Shown piece after piece: positions 35,386-45,823 of a stretch of 64,000 nt of DNA. Source of the stretch: Kalmusia sp. IMI 367209 (lineage: Eukaryota; Ascomycota; Dothideomycetes; Pleosporales; Didymosphaeriaceae); NCBI GenBank assembly GCA_027946365.1, contig JAPEUQ010000021.1, positions 372,001 to 436,000 of the forward strand, in the 5' to 3' direction. The translations under genes and the position numbers were made by a program. A model generated the notes under the pieces. It saw only the letters and a program-made list of their open reading frames with translations, was not told the origin of the DNA and did no database searches. Every line of letters begins with the position of its first letter. Within the stretch, counting starts at the first letter, position 1.

Positions 35386-37576
35386 CCTTTCCTCTTCCAG
35401 ATGAATGAGATACGTCTTGGATTTAGGCGAAGGAAGAAGGCAAAGGTGGCTCCAGCCCGAAGCGCCCTGGAATCTTTCTTTCCCATTGTTAGGATATCGC
35501 TTGCTCTCCTTTTAACCATGACCTGATCCGCATAGTGTGAAGCTTTGACAAGAGCCTAATTACCTGAAGTTTTCTACAACCGAGTGCACAACAATGCCAG
35601 GTGTTCACGGTAGTGCGTTGAATGATGTTGCGTCTTCTGGTTGGTGGGGGTCCGCGGAGCCACACTCGTATTACCCAATATGCCCAGACCAGCTGTGGCT
35701 GGGCGGTGCTTTGAAGTCCGTGGATGGTTGACAGTAAGCGGCGAGGCATATTATCATTGCCTGCTGATGTTCTGGACTATGTTTGCGCGTCGCCTGCGTT
35801 GGGAGTCGGTGCGTGCGTGGGTTCACTACGTTCATGCACGGTGACGCCCAGCTTCGATCGCTAGGTGGGCTGATGCTCGCTCAGGCTTGTCTTGCAACGA
35901 GACTCTTGCTGACCTGTGCATCACGAGAGAATGATTGGACATGTACTACTGCTCGTCGCCCAAAACGAGTAGCAATAAGGGAGATTTGGGTCAGAGGGCT
36001 AGCGCAGGCAAGACGCACAACACAGCGATCTATTTGCACGAACAGCGGTGCGGCGCCCGGCTTTTGATATTGGGAGCATGCTAGTGCGGGATAATGCTTT
36101 TTGTGCGCCTATTGGCTTCGAGTATAGTTCATCAATAGGAGCGTGCAACAGGTGACGGGTCCGGTGACCACGAGCTTATCACGTCGAAGAGGATTGTCGC
36201 GAAGAACAAACTTGCACGTCCGCTTTCGCTGCCAACGGCCAAGCTGCAGCCGTCAGAAAAATGGATGACGAGTTGCGCGGAAGGAAATGTGGAGAATGAA
36301 GTGCAAATACGTTGCGCAAAGCGGGCTGGTGCATTGCTGTTCCGAAAACATCAACACGGCTTCTGTACACGCTGTGAGATGGTGCTGCCAACAGCACAGA
36401 GAGAGCGGAGGATCGACACCACGGTGGTTGCACAGGCAATACGAATTCGAGAGTGGACCCCCGTACCGTGGTGCGGGCTCGCAAGCAGGCCGGCTCGCCG
36501 AACCCTGCGGCGGAGGAGCAACAAGCTGCGTCGAGGGAGCATCGAGTTGAGGCGGTGTAAAAGCCTGGTGCTGGCAGAGACGCATGGGACACGGTGTGAA
36601 ATCGATAGTCGTGACGGTGACTGTGCAGTGCGTGTTCGACGCCGTGGCACGTCGCAACGAGCGACGGATGGGTCGCGGTGTTTGGAATGGAGCACACAGG
36701 CGGAAGGGAGCAGAGGCGCCCCACGGCGGCCACGATGCGCGCCCTGCGTCTTCACCCGCTGTGGCCATGGTGCCACACCAGCCGCCGAGGTCGCCGTCTT
36801 TTACCCGCCAACCAAAAGAGCTAGCCAAGGGACTTGAGGAGACTTGGAGGGAACTTGGACACTCGTTGTGGAGGATGCTTGGTCTGGTGTTCCGTGTGCT
36901 GGCCACCTCCCCCCCTCCCCTCCGCAATCTCGCGTCGCAGGATTGTGCCTTCATGCGCCGAGCAGCCGTCGCGGAGAGACGCGTGATGGCAGCGTCGCCG
37001 GCGAGCCAGACGAGAGCGGCGCTCGAGCGTCAGCAAATCACGGTGCGGCTGCGGTGCGTTGACACAAAGCCCACTGGCAGCCGTTATCCTGCAGCGCCAG
37101 GCGGGCACGCGTCTCGTCGCCCTGGTCGCCAGGGCTCCCGTACCCCGCTGGCCATGCCGTTTGTCGGACGGCTGGACGGCCACAGCTGAAGCCGCGAGAG
37201 CCATTTCAGCAAGGCGTGCCTTCGAAGGATGCACCCTAGGCCGCAAAGCGACGCCCATGCACAGACGTCCCCAGCTCCCGCAACCCACCACCGCTTTCCG
37301 TGGATTTGGGACCGTCTGACATGGGTGACAGCTGCGACCACCTTCTCCAGCACCCTGCCCGTCCAGCTCCTCGGACGCGAGGGTGGGTCCTCTTCTATTC
37401 AGACCTTGCCGTCTCTTCAATCTTCCTTTTCCCCCGCCCTCCTCTTTAGCGACTCCAATCCTGGCTCTCTGCACACCGTCCTGACCGTCCTGCATCGTCA
37501 AGTGGTATGCAGCTTCCAGGACGGCCGTCCTCCTGATCACGCCCACTCCAGGATGCCACTTTGAACATCGCCTGCC
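35386..37576. other. Long upstream region, GC-rich on the right
   Basis: 2.2 kb. From about 36.2 kb it is GC-rich and open in several frames on both strands (up to 365 codons antisense, 36821-37918), a composition effect. I found no domain or splice-supported gene. Probably the promoter and long leader of the DUF7703-like gene. Confidence 0.5.
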
Positions 37577-38757
37577 ATGAGTGGAATGAACGATCCCAAA
37601 AACCACTTCTCCACCTGGAACGCGACCTCGCTCACCGTCGTCATCTGCTCGGCCTTGGCCCTCTACAATGCCCTCGAGCTCGAGCTCCTCATCCTCACCA
37701 CCTTCCATGCCTACCGTGGATTGTACTTCTGGTCGCTGGCCTTGGCCAGCTTCGGCGTCATTCCATATGTCCTGGGGTTCATGATCGAATACTTCAAGCT
37801 CAGCTCCAGTTCCATGGCCCTCGGCACGGCCATCGATACCGTCGGGTGGAGCTTGATGGTCACTGGCCAGTCCGTCGTGCTTTATAGTCGGCTCTGGATG
37901 GTCTTCGGCGGGGGACACAAGCGCCTACTGAAGATGATCAAATGGATGATTATATTCAACGGATTGACCTTCCATGGGCTGGTAACCAGTGCGCCTCCAT
38001 CATCACCGCAGCTTGTACTTCTGAAGCTAACTCATGCACAGTCCTGGTGTGCGGCTCACGCTTCGGAAACAATACCAGCACTTTTGGCGCAGCCTACAAC
38101 GTCGTCGAGCGCATTCAAATGTCCGTTTTCTTTCTGCAAGAAGTGATACTCTCCGGCATCTACATCTGGAAAGCTCTCGACATCCTCCAGATATCCGAAC
38201 GAAAGCGTTGCCATCACACCATGTGGCAGTTGTTCTCCATCAACGTCATCATCATTGTTCTCGACATTGCGGTGCTCGCTGTCGAGTTTGCGGACCTCCA
38301 CGTTATCCAACAAACCGTCAAAGGCCTCATATACTGCGTAAAGCTGAAGCTGGAGTTGGCGATCCTCAACAAGCTGGTAGACGTCTCGTCGGTTCATGCG
38401 CGCGCCAATGCCTTTACGCTCGGCGACACCAACGACTTCCTCGATCCGACCAAGACGGTGTGGGATATCACGCGCTTCACCCCTGCTTTCTCGTCGAGCA
38501 TGCACACGTACCCGAGGTGGATGTCGGATCTGGAAAAAAGCGGCATCTCGCGCGTCGAGAGCGCATATTCCCCTACCGAAAGCACGTGGGCCCGGGTCAA
38601 GCGCAGCACCACCCTTTCGGCCAACGACAGCTACTTTTCCGACGTCATACAGCCGTGCACCACGCTGCACGACCCGAGGTTGGAGGGCAGAGAAAGAGGC
38701 TCTGCGACGGATTTGCTCTACGCTGATGCAGTGCGGAGGATCGCGACCCCAGGTTGA
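37577..38757 (+). CDS. Seven-span integral membrane protein, DUF7703-like
   Basis: Two exons, 37577-37988 and 38042-38757; the 53-base intron has a GTGCGC donor and GCTAAC branch; product 375 aa. Seven hydrophobic segments in the first about 260 residues (for example LTVVICSALALYNALELELL, YFWSLALASFGVIPYVLGF, LFSINVIIIVLDIAVLAVEF), then a hydrophilic Ser/Arg-rich tail. Family-like cues: FHAYRGLYFWSL near the second helix, IPxxLGF, and VVLYSRLW in the third to fourth helix. These fit the fungal DUF7703 membrane proteins, which look GPCR-like but have no proven function. The other possible donor (GTAACC at 37982) breaks the frame. Confidence 0.78.
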
Positions 38758-39266
38758 AGTCGGTCATGCACGTCATTGCAACTACCGAACCATGTTCGTC
38801 GGACTTGTCATGCGCACCTCCCTCATACGGAGTTGGATACCCGAACGGGAAGGACCGAACAAGCAAAGAAGGCGGAAACACCATCACCACATCGCCAGTA
38901 TCGTGACATTGGGCCGATACACCTACTTATGTCTATTCGTGAGCTGAAAATCTCGCTACCCGGCTGGCTATAGTTTCTGCAGAAAAGATGTACAGCCTCG
39001 CACCACCCACGCAGCAGCAGTGCTTTTTACAACCGGAATAACGACGCAGCTGACTATTCCTACACACGTCTTCTAAGATGAAGTACATGCCACGCATATC
39101 AGTATGTGGTAATAGGGACTCGCTTGGGAAGATAACCCCAGCGAGCTATTTTCCTTCATCGCCGGCTACCTGCAAAACCTTTCAATTGCACAGTGCTGCG
39201 CACGATCAGGTCATAAGCCTGTTACGAGAGTTATGAAATCAGGCACTAGGTCATGATGGGTATATA
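38758..39266. other. Intergenic, no gene seen
   Basis: About 500 bases following the DUF7703-like gene; no supported feature. Confidence 0.5.
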
Positions 39267-40125
39267 ATGAATTGGGTGGAATATGGAGGATACCAGGATG
39301 ACGGGAACCGGCATAGGGTCACGACATATACCATATATAATACATTGTTTTTAATCCATATTGGCTCTCGTGTGACCACGGATAAGGATGTACTCCAGTG
39401 GCTTGGAGCATCGATCAAAGAATATGGAGTCGAAAGCACCGCACTACTCATCAACCAAAATAATGCGAGTGACCTTTACTAATCGCCGAATGTGAAAAAC
39501 TAACCGTACCAAGATTGTGTCAATTCCAATGCAGTTTTGAAGCAGATCAACGGGGCTCCAGATGAGCCATTCAGTACAATAGCTATTCTGTTAGAGGAGG
39601 CTAAGGAATATGTTCCGATCCAAAGATCAAAATTACTGAAGCAATGTTTCATTCCTACAAAAGCTATCTCGTCACTAGAAGTGTGGGTGAGCCCTCAGCC
39701 TGAGGCGTTTCTCGAAGACATGATTGCAAAGGTGTGACCAACTTACCCAGACCGAAAGACCCAGCTCGGCCAAATGTTAGCTGTCATAGATGAAATATCA
39801 CCCGCCATTCAGAAACTCACAGGCAACTCAGCGTTACGTGACCGTGCGATGGCCGCGTGGAGAAAGGAAGGGAAAACTTGTAGCCAAAACTGCAGGGCTT
39901 CCCCGGAGACTAGGCACTCTTATCAAAGATGTATACAAGTCCACCACAACGGAGACAGACTCCAAGACGCCCATTACACGCCTCAACAAAAAGCACTACC
40001 TCGAAGCATCGCAGGTTCTCCGCGGTCGCGGTCTACACAAGCGCCAGTTGAAACCTAACAACCACTGCTCTCATTACATACCTAATCTATCAGCTTTCAT
40101 ACCCTCTTTTTCATTGCCTATATAA
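39267..40125 (+). pseudogene. Frameshifted gene of unknown family
   Basis: ATG at 39267 opens an exon to 39468. A plausible intron (GTGACC donor, AACTAACCG branch, GCAG acceptor) joins it to 39535-39686, and a second (GTGAGC to CCCAG) to an exon from 39765, always in frame. The product reads through TDKDVLQWLGASIKEYGVE, TIAILLEEAKEYVPIQRSKL and MLAVIDEISPAIQKLTGNSA. Near 39873-39876 (run of four A) the coding-looking frame changes by one base to LVAKTAGLPRRLGTLIKDVY and a basic tail ending at 40125. Either a recent pseudogene or a sequence error. No domain recognised. Confidence 0.5.
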
Positions 40126-40167
40126 ATCCTTTAAATCAAAATACTTTCAACCTTCGACCGACACATA

Positions 40168-40244
40168 GAGAGCCTAGCGTAGTTGGGTAAAACCACTTCG
40201 TTAGTACTCGTTGACAGTGCACCGGTTCGAAGCCGAATCAAATA
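40168..40244 (+). other. tRNA-like A-box/B-box element, no foldable tRNA
   Basis: TAGCGTAGTTGGG at 40175-40187 matches the Pol III A box, and GGTTCGAAGCC at 40224-40234 is one base from the B box consensus, with tRNA-like spacing. The acceptor and T stems do not pair well, so this is at most a tRNA relic or a tRNA-derived short element, and could be chance. Confidence 0.25.
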
Positions 40245-40996
40245 AAAACTTATGTTCTTTGAGCCGGGGCCTACGGGTGAAATGGCTTTTAGTTTTGCAT
40301 GTTTTTTTTGGCATATAATGCATCGTTTCGGAATGGAAAGACCCCGCTCACGAACAATGGCTCTAACACAGGAACTTTCGTTGACCGGTAGTTGGCGTGG
40401 CGATGAGATATCAGCGTCTATGCTGAACAAACAAACAATGATATTATCTCGCTCTTCGCTAAGTTTCTCTACCTACCAGCCTCTCAATCTCGTCATTGAC
40501 ACCTGATTTTCCGTTGTCCTTGCGATACAAAAAGCTACTCTGACTAACAGTTGACTTCCTACCTTCACCTGCGCTCTACTGTGTGTCTCGTCGAAATCCT
40601 GTGCCTACTTCACTTTCTATTACTTTTGGCTCGGCATCAGCTGTTTTGTCTCTCACGTTGACCTTGCTGCTGCCCATAATTACCCGTCTTTACTCTTCGA
40701 TCCCACCTTTCAGCCACACGTTGTATGTCTCCTCTTTTCCTTCCCCAAGACACCACCGTTACATCGGCTTCGCGATATCGAAAGCTCTTCCTGCTATTCT
40801 GAACGCCTTACTTCTTTCGAGCGGAGGTGGTTGGCGCAAGTCCACGGCTGCGCCTCCATGCGACCGACAGCCTGACAAGCTGATTGAATACTATAAACTA
40901 TAATCTTTACCTGCGACTCTCAGTCTCCACGCAGTAGTCAAATCCATGTAAGCACAAAGAAAAACGGCATGTTACATTCTGTTTACATTGTATAGA
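40245..40996. other. Upstream region of the GTPase gene
   Basis: About 750 bases with pyrimidine-rich tracts typical of fungal promoters and leaders; no gene supported. Confidence 0.45.
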
Positions 40997-43851
40997 ATGG
41001 ATCCTTCCTTCACAGACAAGATCCTTTCGTACGAGGAGTGGAAGGAACGTACGCACAAGGCCAGGCCATCATTATTCGAACTCATGCAGACGAAGGACCA
41101 GAATATCGAACCGAAGTTCGTTCACGATCCTCGAGATGAGCCTAAGCCGGACCATCTTTTCTTCGCCATGGACACAAAGGACATGGACAAGAAGATCGAG
41201 GAGATGTTCGACAGACTGCTCGGTACGCTGCGCAGCGCCAAATTCGAAGAGATCGAAGAGATTGCTGAACTCATCGAAAAGATCCTTCAGTCCAGAACAG
41301 GACCTAAGAAGCATGAATGGCTCTATGCCTTGGTTGGCGACCACGGCAATGGGAAGAGTACGACGAACAACGCTCTGCTCGGCCGTTACAATCTTGCGAG
41401 TGTATCCGGAGGTCCAAAATCATGCACGCAACATGCCACTCGGTACGAGTATCTAGAGGGCGCAGCAGACGATACGCGAGAGAGCAATGTTACGATCAAA
41501 TTTTTCGATAAGGAGGAGCGCGAACGAATTACTAGGGAACACATCATGCGCTACGCTCTCGTTTATGATGAATATGAAGAAGAGGAGAAAGAGCGCGACG
41601 ATAAATCCAACCATTCGCCATCCTCGCGACAGGTGATTACAGAAGGCGATAGGAGTCTTGCGAGAGACGCTTTTCGTTTTTTTCGCATAATTGTGAAAGG
41701 CAACAAAGGAGACGAAAAAGCGCTTGAAGCTTACTTGAACAGTTCTAAGAGCTTTATCGACGACAGTCTGCTCGAGTTCTGTTTATGGAAGCAAGAAGAA
41801 CGGCTTGAGGCACTAAAAGTGAATGACAAGAACACCGTCACATACCTAAACGTTCCTGATAGGCTAGACCCACAGGAGGAACGAGGTGAGAAAGACATTG
41901 CAGCTGTACGCAAAATAGCGGAGACGTTGGCACCGCTTGTAGATCTTGTCATTGTTGCTACAGGTTCGATGCTCTTGAGATATGGCATTGTGCTACTCGA
42001 TATCCCAGGCAAGTTACCATTGTAGAACCAGACTCAGCAGGTACTAATCGGCGAAGGCTATGGCGATCTCAGCCAAACGCGAATCGCGAGCGCAAATGCG
42101 CATCGACGAGAGGCTCATGCCGAGCTGATTATTGGATCGGCTTCACGGATAGCAGATAGTGCGGCCGTACACTCGCAGGTCCTCCGGTCTACGCACGCAC
42201 ACGGTGAACAGAACACCATCTTAGTTATGAACCAAATTGACGTACGTGATCTCCATTTTCTCTTGTTTATTCGGTTCTAACAGTTAATTCATAGACTGCA
42301 TTCCCGTTACCAAAAACCGAAGAACTGGCCACGGCGCTTAGGGACGACAAAGACAACCTATTTGGAGACATGCTAAAGGCGATGAAAATCGCGGATCAGC
42401 TGCCTGAGAGGAACGAGGCTTACATCAATTACCTCCTTGATATGATAAGGCGCATAGTGCAACGTCAAAGCACGAAAGAGAGTGAGGAAGAACTGAAAAA
42501 GCGCCATGGAGGACGTATAAACGTTTTCTCGGTATGTGGTTCAAGCTACCATGAGTGGCTCAATGAGTATCGAGACCAAGATCCGCCATTAGGGCCATAC
42601 ATGTCTGGTATTCCGCATCTAAGCCAGGCCCTTCTCAGCCTTACTGCTGAACAAAAGCTACAGCACTATCACACACATTACTTCCAGGTCCTTGCTGGGC
42701 TCGTAGACACTATCCAACGGATCATTACCAAATCGACAGAGAAAAAGGAAGTCTTCCTGGCTTGCCGACATGCACTTGATCAACGCTTCCAAATTGCAAT
42801 ACAACTTGCTCGTGCGGCCATCGATATTAACGCCTTATCCATTGTACCTACAATATTTCAAGCAGCCGAGAAAGACACCATCACAAAGAACATTAAATCT
42901 CTTATCCTCAAGTGGAGTGATCCATTTATTGTCCATTTTCGCACATTTCTCCATACCATAGTGTGCAGAGGCATCCCTACCAGCTACGCTTCCGTAGCAT
43001 ATAGAGACCGCGAAGACATAAACTTGAACCGAGATGTTCTCGAAGCGATGGAGCGTCCAAGAATCATCAGCCATGAATACACATCAGCTGTAGCTCACCT
43101 CTCGAGCTGGAGACTCAACATGCTTGCGAAGTCCCGTGAAATCTCGAGTTCCGTCACAGAACCCATTGTGGCACTATGGCTAGAAGACGATAACACGGTC
43201 AAGAGTATCATTCAACATTCTTCTGCTTCTTCTGCCCTCAAGAGGCGAACACATGCGGCATGGAACAGGGTCAAGAGCAACATTCACGAAATGGCCAAAA
43301 AATTCCCTAAAACTCTTGAGGCAGCAATCAACGCAGCTTACCGAGATGTCACTACAGAAGAAGACATTGGTTGCATGATAGCGACAATGAACGAGCAAGC
43401 CTGGCACGATGCCGAATCCCAGCGTCGTGGACCGAAAGTCTACTCACGCCAGCGTCAGTCGTTGATCAACAGCCTCACCCACATAGATGCCAAGGGCAAA
43501 ACCTTCGTTGATCGTTACGAGGCCGCAGCCATAGAAAAAATGAACAATCGCGTTCGCCTTGACTCCAGACGATTTCTAACAGACGTCGAGTCCACCCTCG
43601 ATGAGTTCATCCGCATCACGGAACAGTTCTTCGAGACGGATGTCTACAATACGCCGCAGCATGCATCAGCACGCCAGATTCTGAGGAACTGGCTTCCAGA
43701 TTTCCAGGACGTTCTGCTGGAGTGCCAGCGTAAGTTTCCGGGTCAGAAGTACCAAGAAGACGTCCAATTCATCTCTTCGGTGAAGCGAGTAGGGTCCGAG
43801 CTGAGTTCTCCAGTGAAGAAGATCAAGTTGGAAGATCAAGAGGAGGAATAA
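40997..43851 (+). CDS. Large dynamin-like GTPase of the SLIP-GC / DUF7605 type
   Basis: Three exons: 40997-42008, 42057-42241, 42295-43851; product 917 aa. The first intron is of the GC-AG class (GCAAGT donor, GTACTAATC branch); splicing it restores the G3 box and following block as DIPG-YGDLSQTR. G1 is GDHGNGKS at residues 114-121, G3 is D335-I-P-G338, G4 is NQID at 396-399 at the end of exon 2. A 214-residue segment rich in Glu, Lys and Arg separates G1 from G3. The C-terminal 500 residues are helical and charged, ending with a basic patch (SPVKKIKLEDQ) that could be a nuclear signal. The pattern fits the fungal relatives of nuclear GTPase SLIP-GC. A long alternative C-terminus is possible (see findings). 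Confidence 0.88.
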
Positions 43852-44440
43852 GACACTGACGATTGTTTTTGATGCACGTGTGTCTTAGCGAGCCGACTCT
43901 GGAATCGTCGTCTTTTTCGAGCCGCCCTCATCTTCTGCTCTAGTATTGGCTTCTGTCTTACCCCAGGACATATTCCCGACGATTTTCTACTTGGTCTATC
44001 TCATGCCATTTCTGAGAATGATCTTGATTATCGACATAGCGATAGTGCTTCTCGACAGGCTCAAACTGTTAATGGTCTTCTTTCTAGTACTCTGAAAGGC
44101 ACCCCAGAGACGGGTCTCGATACGTAGATAAAGGTCCGTAAGGGACTATTAACGGCTGACTGTAGTGCAAGGCGCATATTGATTATAAGAGTTATGAATA
44201 GAATATCATTTCAACGCTCGACACAGAGCCTAAACGGGCTCTCAGTGTAATACACTATCAAGTGCTGCCCTGGGATATCAAACCCCTACCATATATACCC
44301 AACGCCAATCGTCAAACTCATCATCTACCTTTACAGCCACTCAATCTCACCCAGTCTCTTCTTACTCTTCCTCCCTCCCATCATCAGCCACGCCCTAGCC
44401 GCATTGTGCACCTTCTTTCTCTCGTGCGAAGCTACGACGG
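43852..44440. other. 3' region with a possible alternative last exon
   Basis: The GTPase frame is open again from 43873 to a TAG at 44125-44127, behind a strong pyrimidine-CCCCAG acceptor at 43965-43966. The rest is unremarkable. Confidence 0.4.
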
Positions 44441-45823
44441 TCACATTACACTCCGCCGTTGCAAACTCTGCACCTTGACCTCCAACGCATGGCACTCGTC
44501 CTCCTTGCGGTGCAACTCCTTTTGCAGGCTCTCCTTCTCCGACCGCAGCGCTTGCAGTTTGCCGCCCATGCGCTCGCGGTAGCTCGCGTGCTCCTCGTGG
44601 ATCGCCTCGACGCGGTGCCATTCGACTCCACTGGTCGGTGTTGCGCCAGAAGGGGCGACCGCTCCCGCTCCCTTGGAAGAACGCAGCTGCACGATTTCAG
44701 CATCTCTCGCCTTGAGTTTGGTCTCAATTCCTGAGACATGTTCTTTCCACGCTTGGTGCGCCGTCAAGCGGTTCAAATCGTCGATGTTGGCGCCGCCCTT
44801 GAGAGTCTCGATCTGGGAAAGCAGATCCGCGTTGCGTTTTTCGAGCTCGAGTGCTCGCTGCTCGAGCGCGGCTGCCTTAGCTGCTGCGAAGAGATCTGTC
44901 GTGTCGCGCCTCTCGAGGAACATGCTCGGCGGTCTGCCACCACGACTTGGGCTTGCTCGTCCGCTTGCGGCAGCCCCTTGAGCTTGGAGTCTGTCGAGCT
45001 GCCTGTTGGCATCTGCAAGCTTTAACCGCACGACCTGCACATTGACGAGGTCTTCATCGCGGAGCTTGGTCATGGCTTCCAGTTCGCGGCGGGCTTTGGC
45101 GAGATAACCCCGGATCTTAATGTTGTTCTCAACGTCTTCGTCGCGCAGCGCCCAGATGGCTTCGTGTCTCTTGGTCCATGTCCTCTTCTCTTCTTCCAAT
45201 GTCTTGAGACGAGACTTCATGTCGGCATAATCTTCCGGCGTGACTGACGCGACAGGGTTCTTCGCCTCGATGAACATGATCTTCGACATGAGCGCCGCGA
45301 GTTGCGATTCCAAGGGGCCAGGCACATGCGGAGCAGGCATTGGACTCGCAGGTTCTTCGGCAACTTTGTCCATCCTGAGATCCATTTTGACAGGTCTAGG
45401 TAGGCTCGTAGGCGTCTTCTCCGGAAATTCAAAGTCCTGCTCATCACCATTCAGCGTACTCGATCTCGACCTGGCGTCGTCATCCATCTCCGCTACGTCC
45501 AATCTCTGAGGTTGCGATGAAGGTCGCAGTGGTGCCACCACAGGGGCGGCTACCCCGTTTGCAAACTTCTGGCTCAGTCTGCTGACCGCTGATCCAGACT
45601 CTTGCCTCCGAGTCTGCCACATTGCCGGCATAGCACCGTTGAGTTCTTCCTCGTTGGCGGTATCAGAGCTCTGGTCCGACTCGTATCCGTTGCGAGATTG
45701 TTGGCGGCTCAGCTGCGGGCTGATCATGGACGAAGGTCGGCTGGTTGAGGATTGCACGGAAGCAACGCTGTGGATAGACGCTGTCCGTTGGGGGCGAGTG
45801 GGAGCACGGTTGGCTGTCCACAT
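44441..45823 (-). CDS. Coiled-coil protein with Ser-rich N-terminus, unknown function
   Basis: Intronless, 460 aa. The first about 160 residues are disordered-looking and rich in Ser, Arg, Gln and Pro. Then come long helices with heptad-like patterns: LESQLAALMSKIMFIEAKN, MKSRLKTLEEEKRTWTKRHE, VRLKLADANRQLDRLQAQ, and a final coil (MGGKLQALRSEKESLQKELH). Short Gly/Ser hinges separate the coils. There are no transmembrane segments. This is a conserved-looking filamentous-fungus protein but I do not recognise a named family; a scaffold or cytoskeletal role is a guess. A long frame on the opposite strand is its shadow. Confidence 0.85.
   Translation of the reverse strand: MWTANRAPTRPQRTASIHSVASVQSSTSRPSSMISPQLSRQQSRNGYESDQSSDTANEEELNGAMPAMWQTRRQESGSAVSRLSQKFANGVAAPVVAPLRPSSQPQRLDVAEMDDDARSRSSTLNGDEQDFEFPEKTPTSLPRPVKMDLRMDKVAEEPASPMPAPHVPGPLESQLAALMSKIMFIEAKNPVASVTPEDYADMKSRLKTLEEEKRTWTKRHEAIWALRDEDVENNIKIRGYLAKARRELEAMTKLRDEDLVNVQVVRLKLADANRQLDRLQAQGAAASGRASPSRGGRPPSMFLERRDTTDLFAAAKAAALEQRALELEKRNADLLSQIETLKGGANIDDLNRLTAHQAWKEHVSGIETKLKARDAEIVQLRSSKGAGAVAPSGATPTSGVEWHRVEAIHEEHASYRERMGGKLQALRSEKESLQKELHRKEDECHALEVKVQSLQRRSVM

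Noticed and set aside
36821..37918. 365-codon open frame on the minus strand
   Set aside because: Lies in a GC-rich stretch open in many frames and overlaps the DUF7703-like gene antisense; no domain, no splice support.
37982..38041. Alternative donor GTAACC for the DUF7703-like intron
   Set aside because: Would put exon 2 in a frame that loses the hydrophobic helices; the GTGCGC donor at 37989 keeps them.
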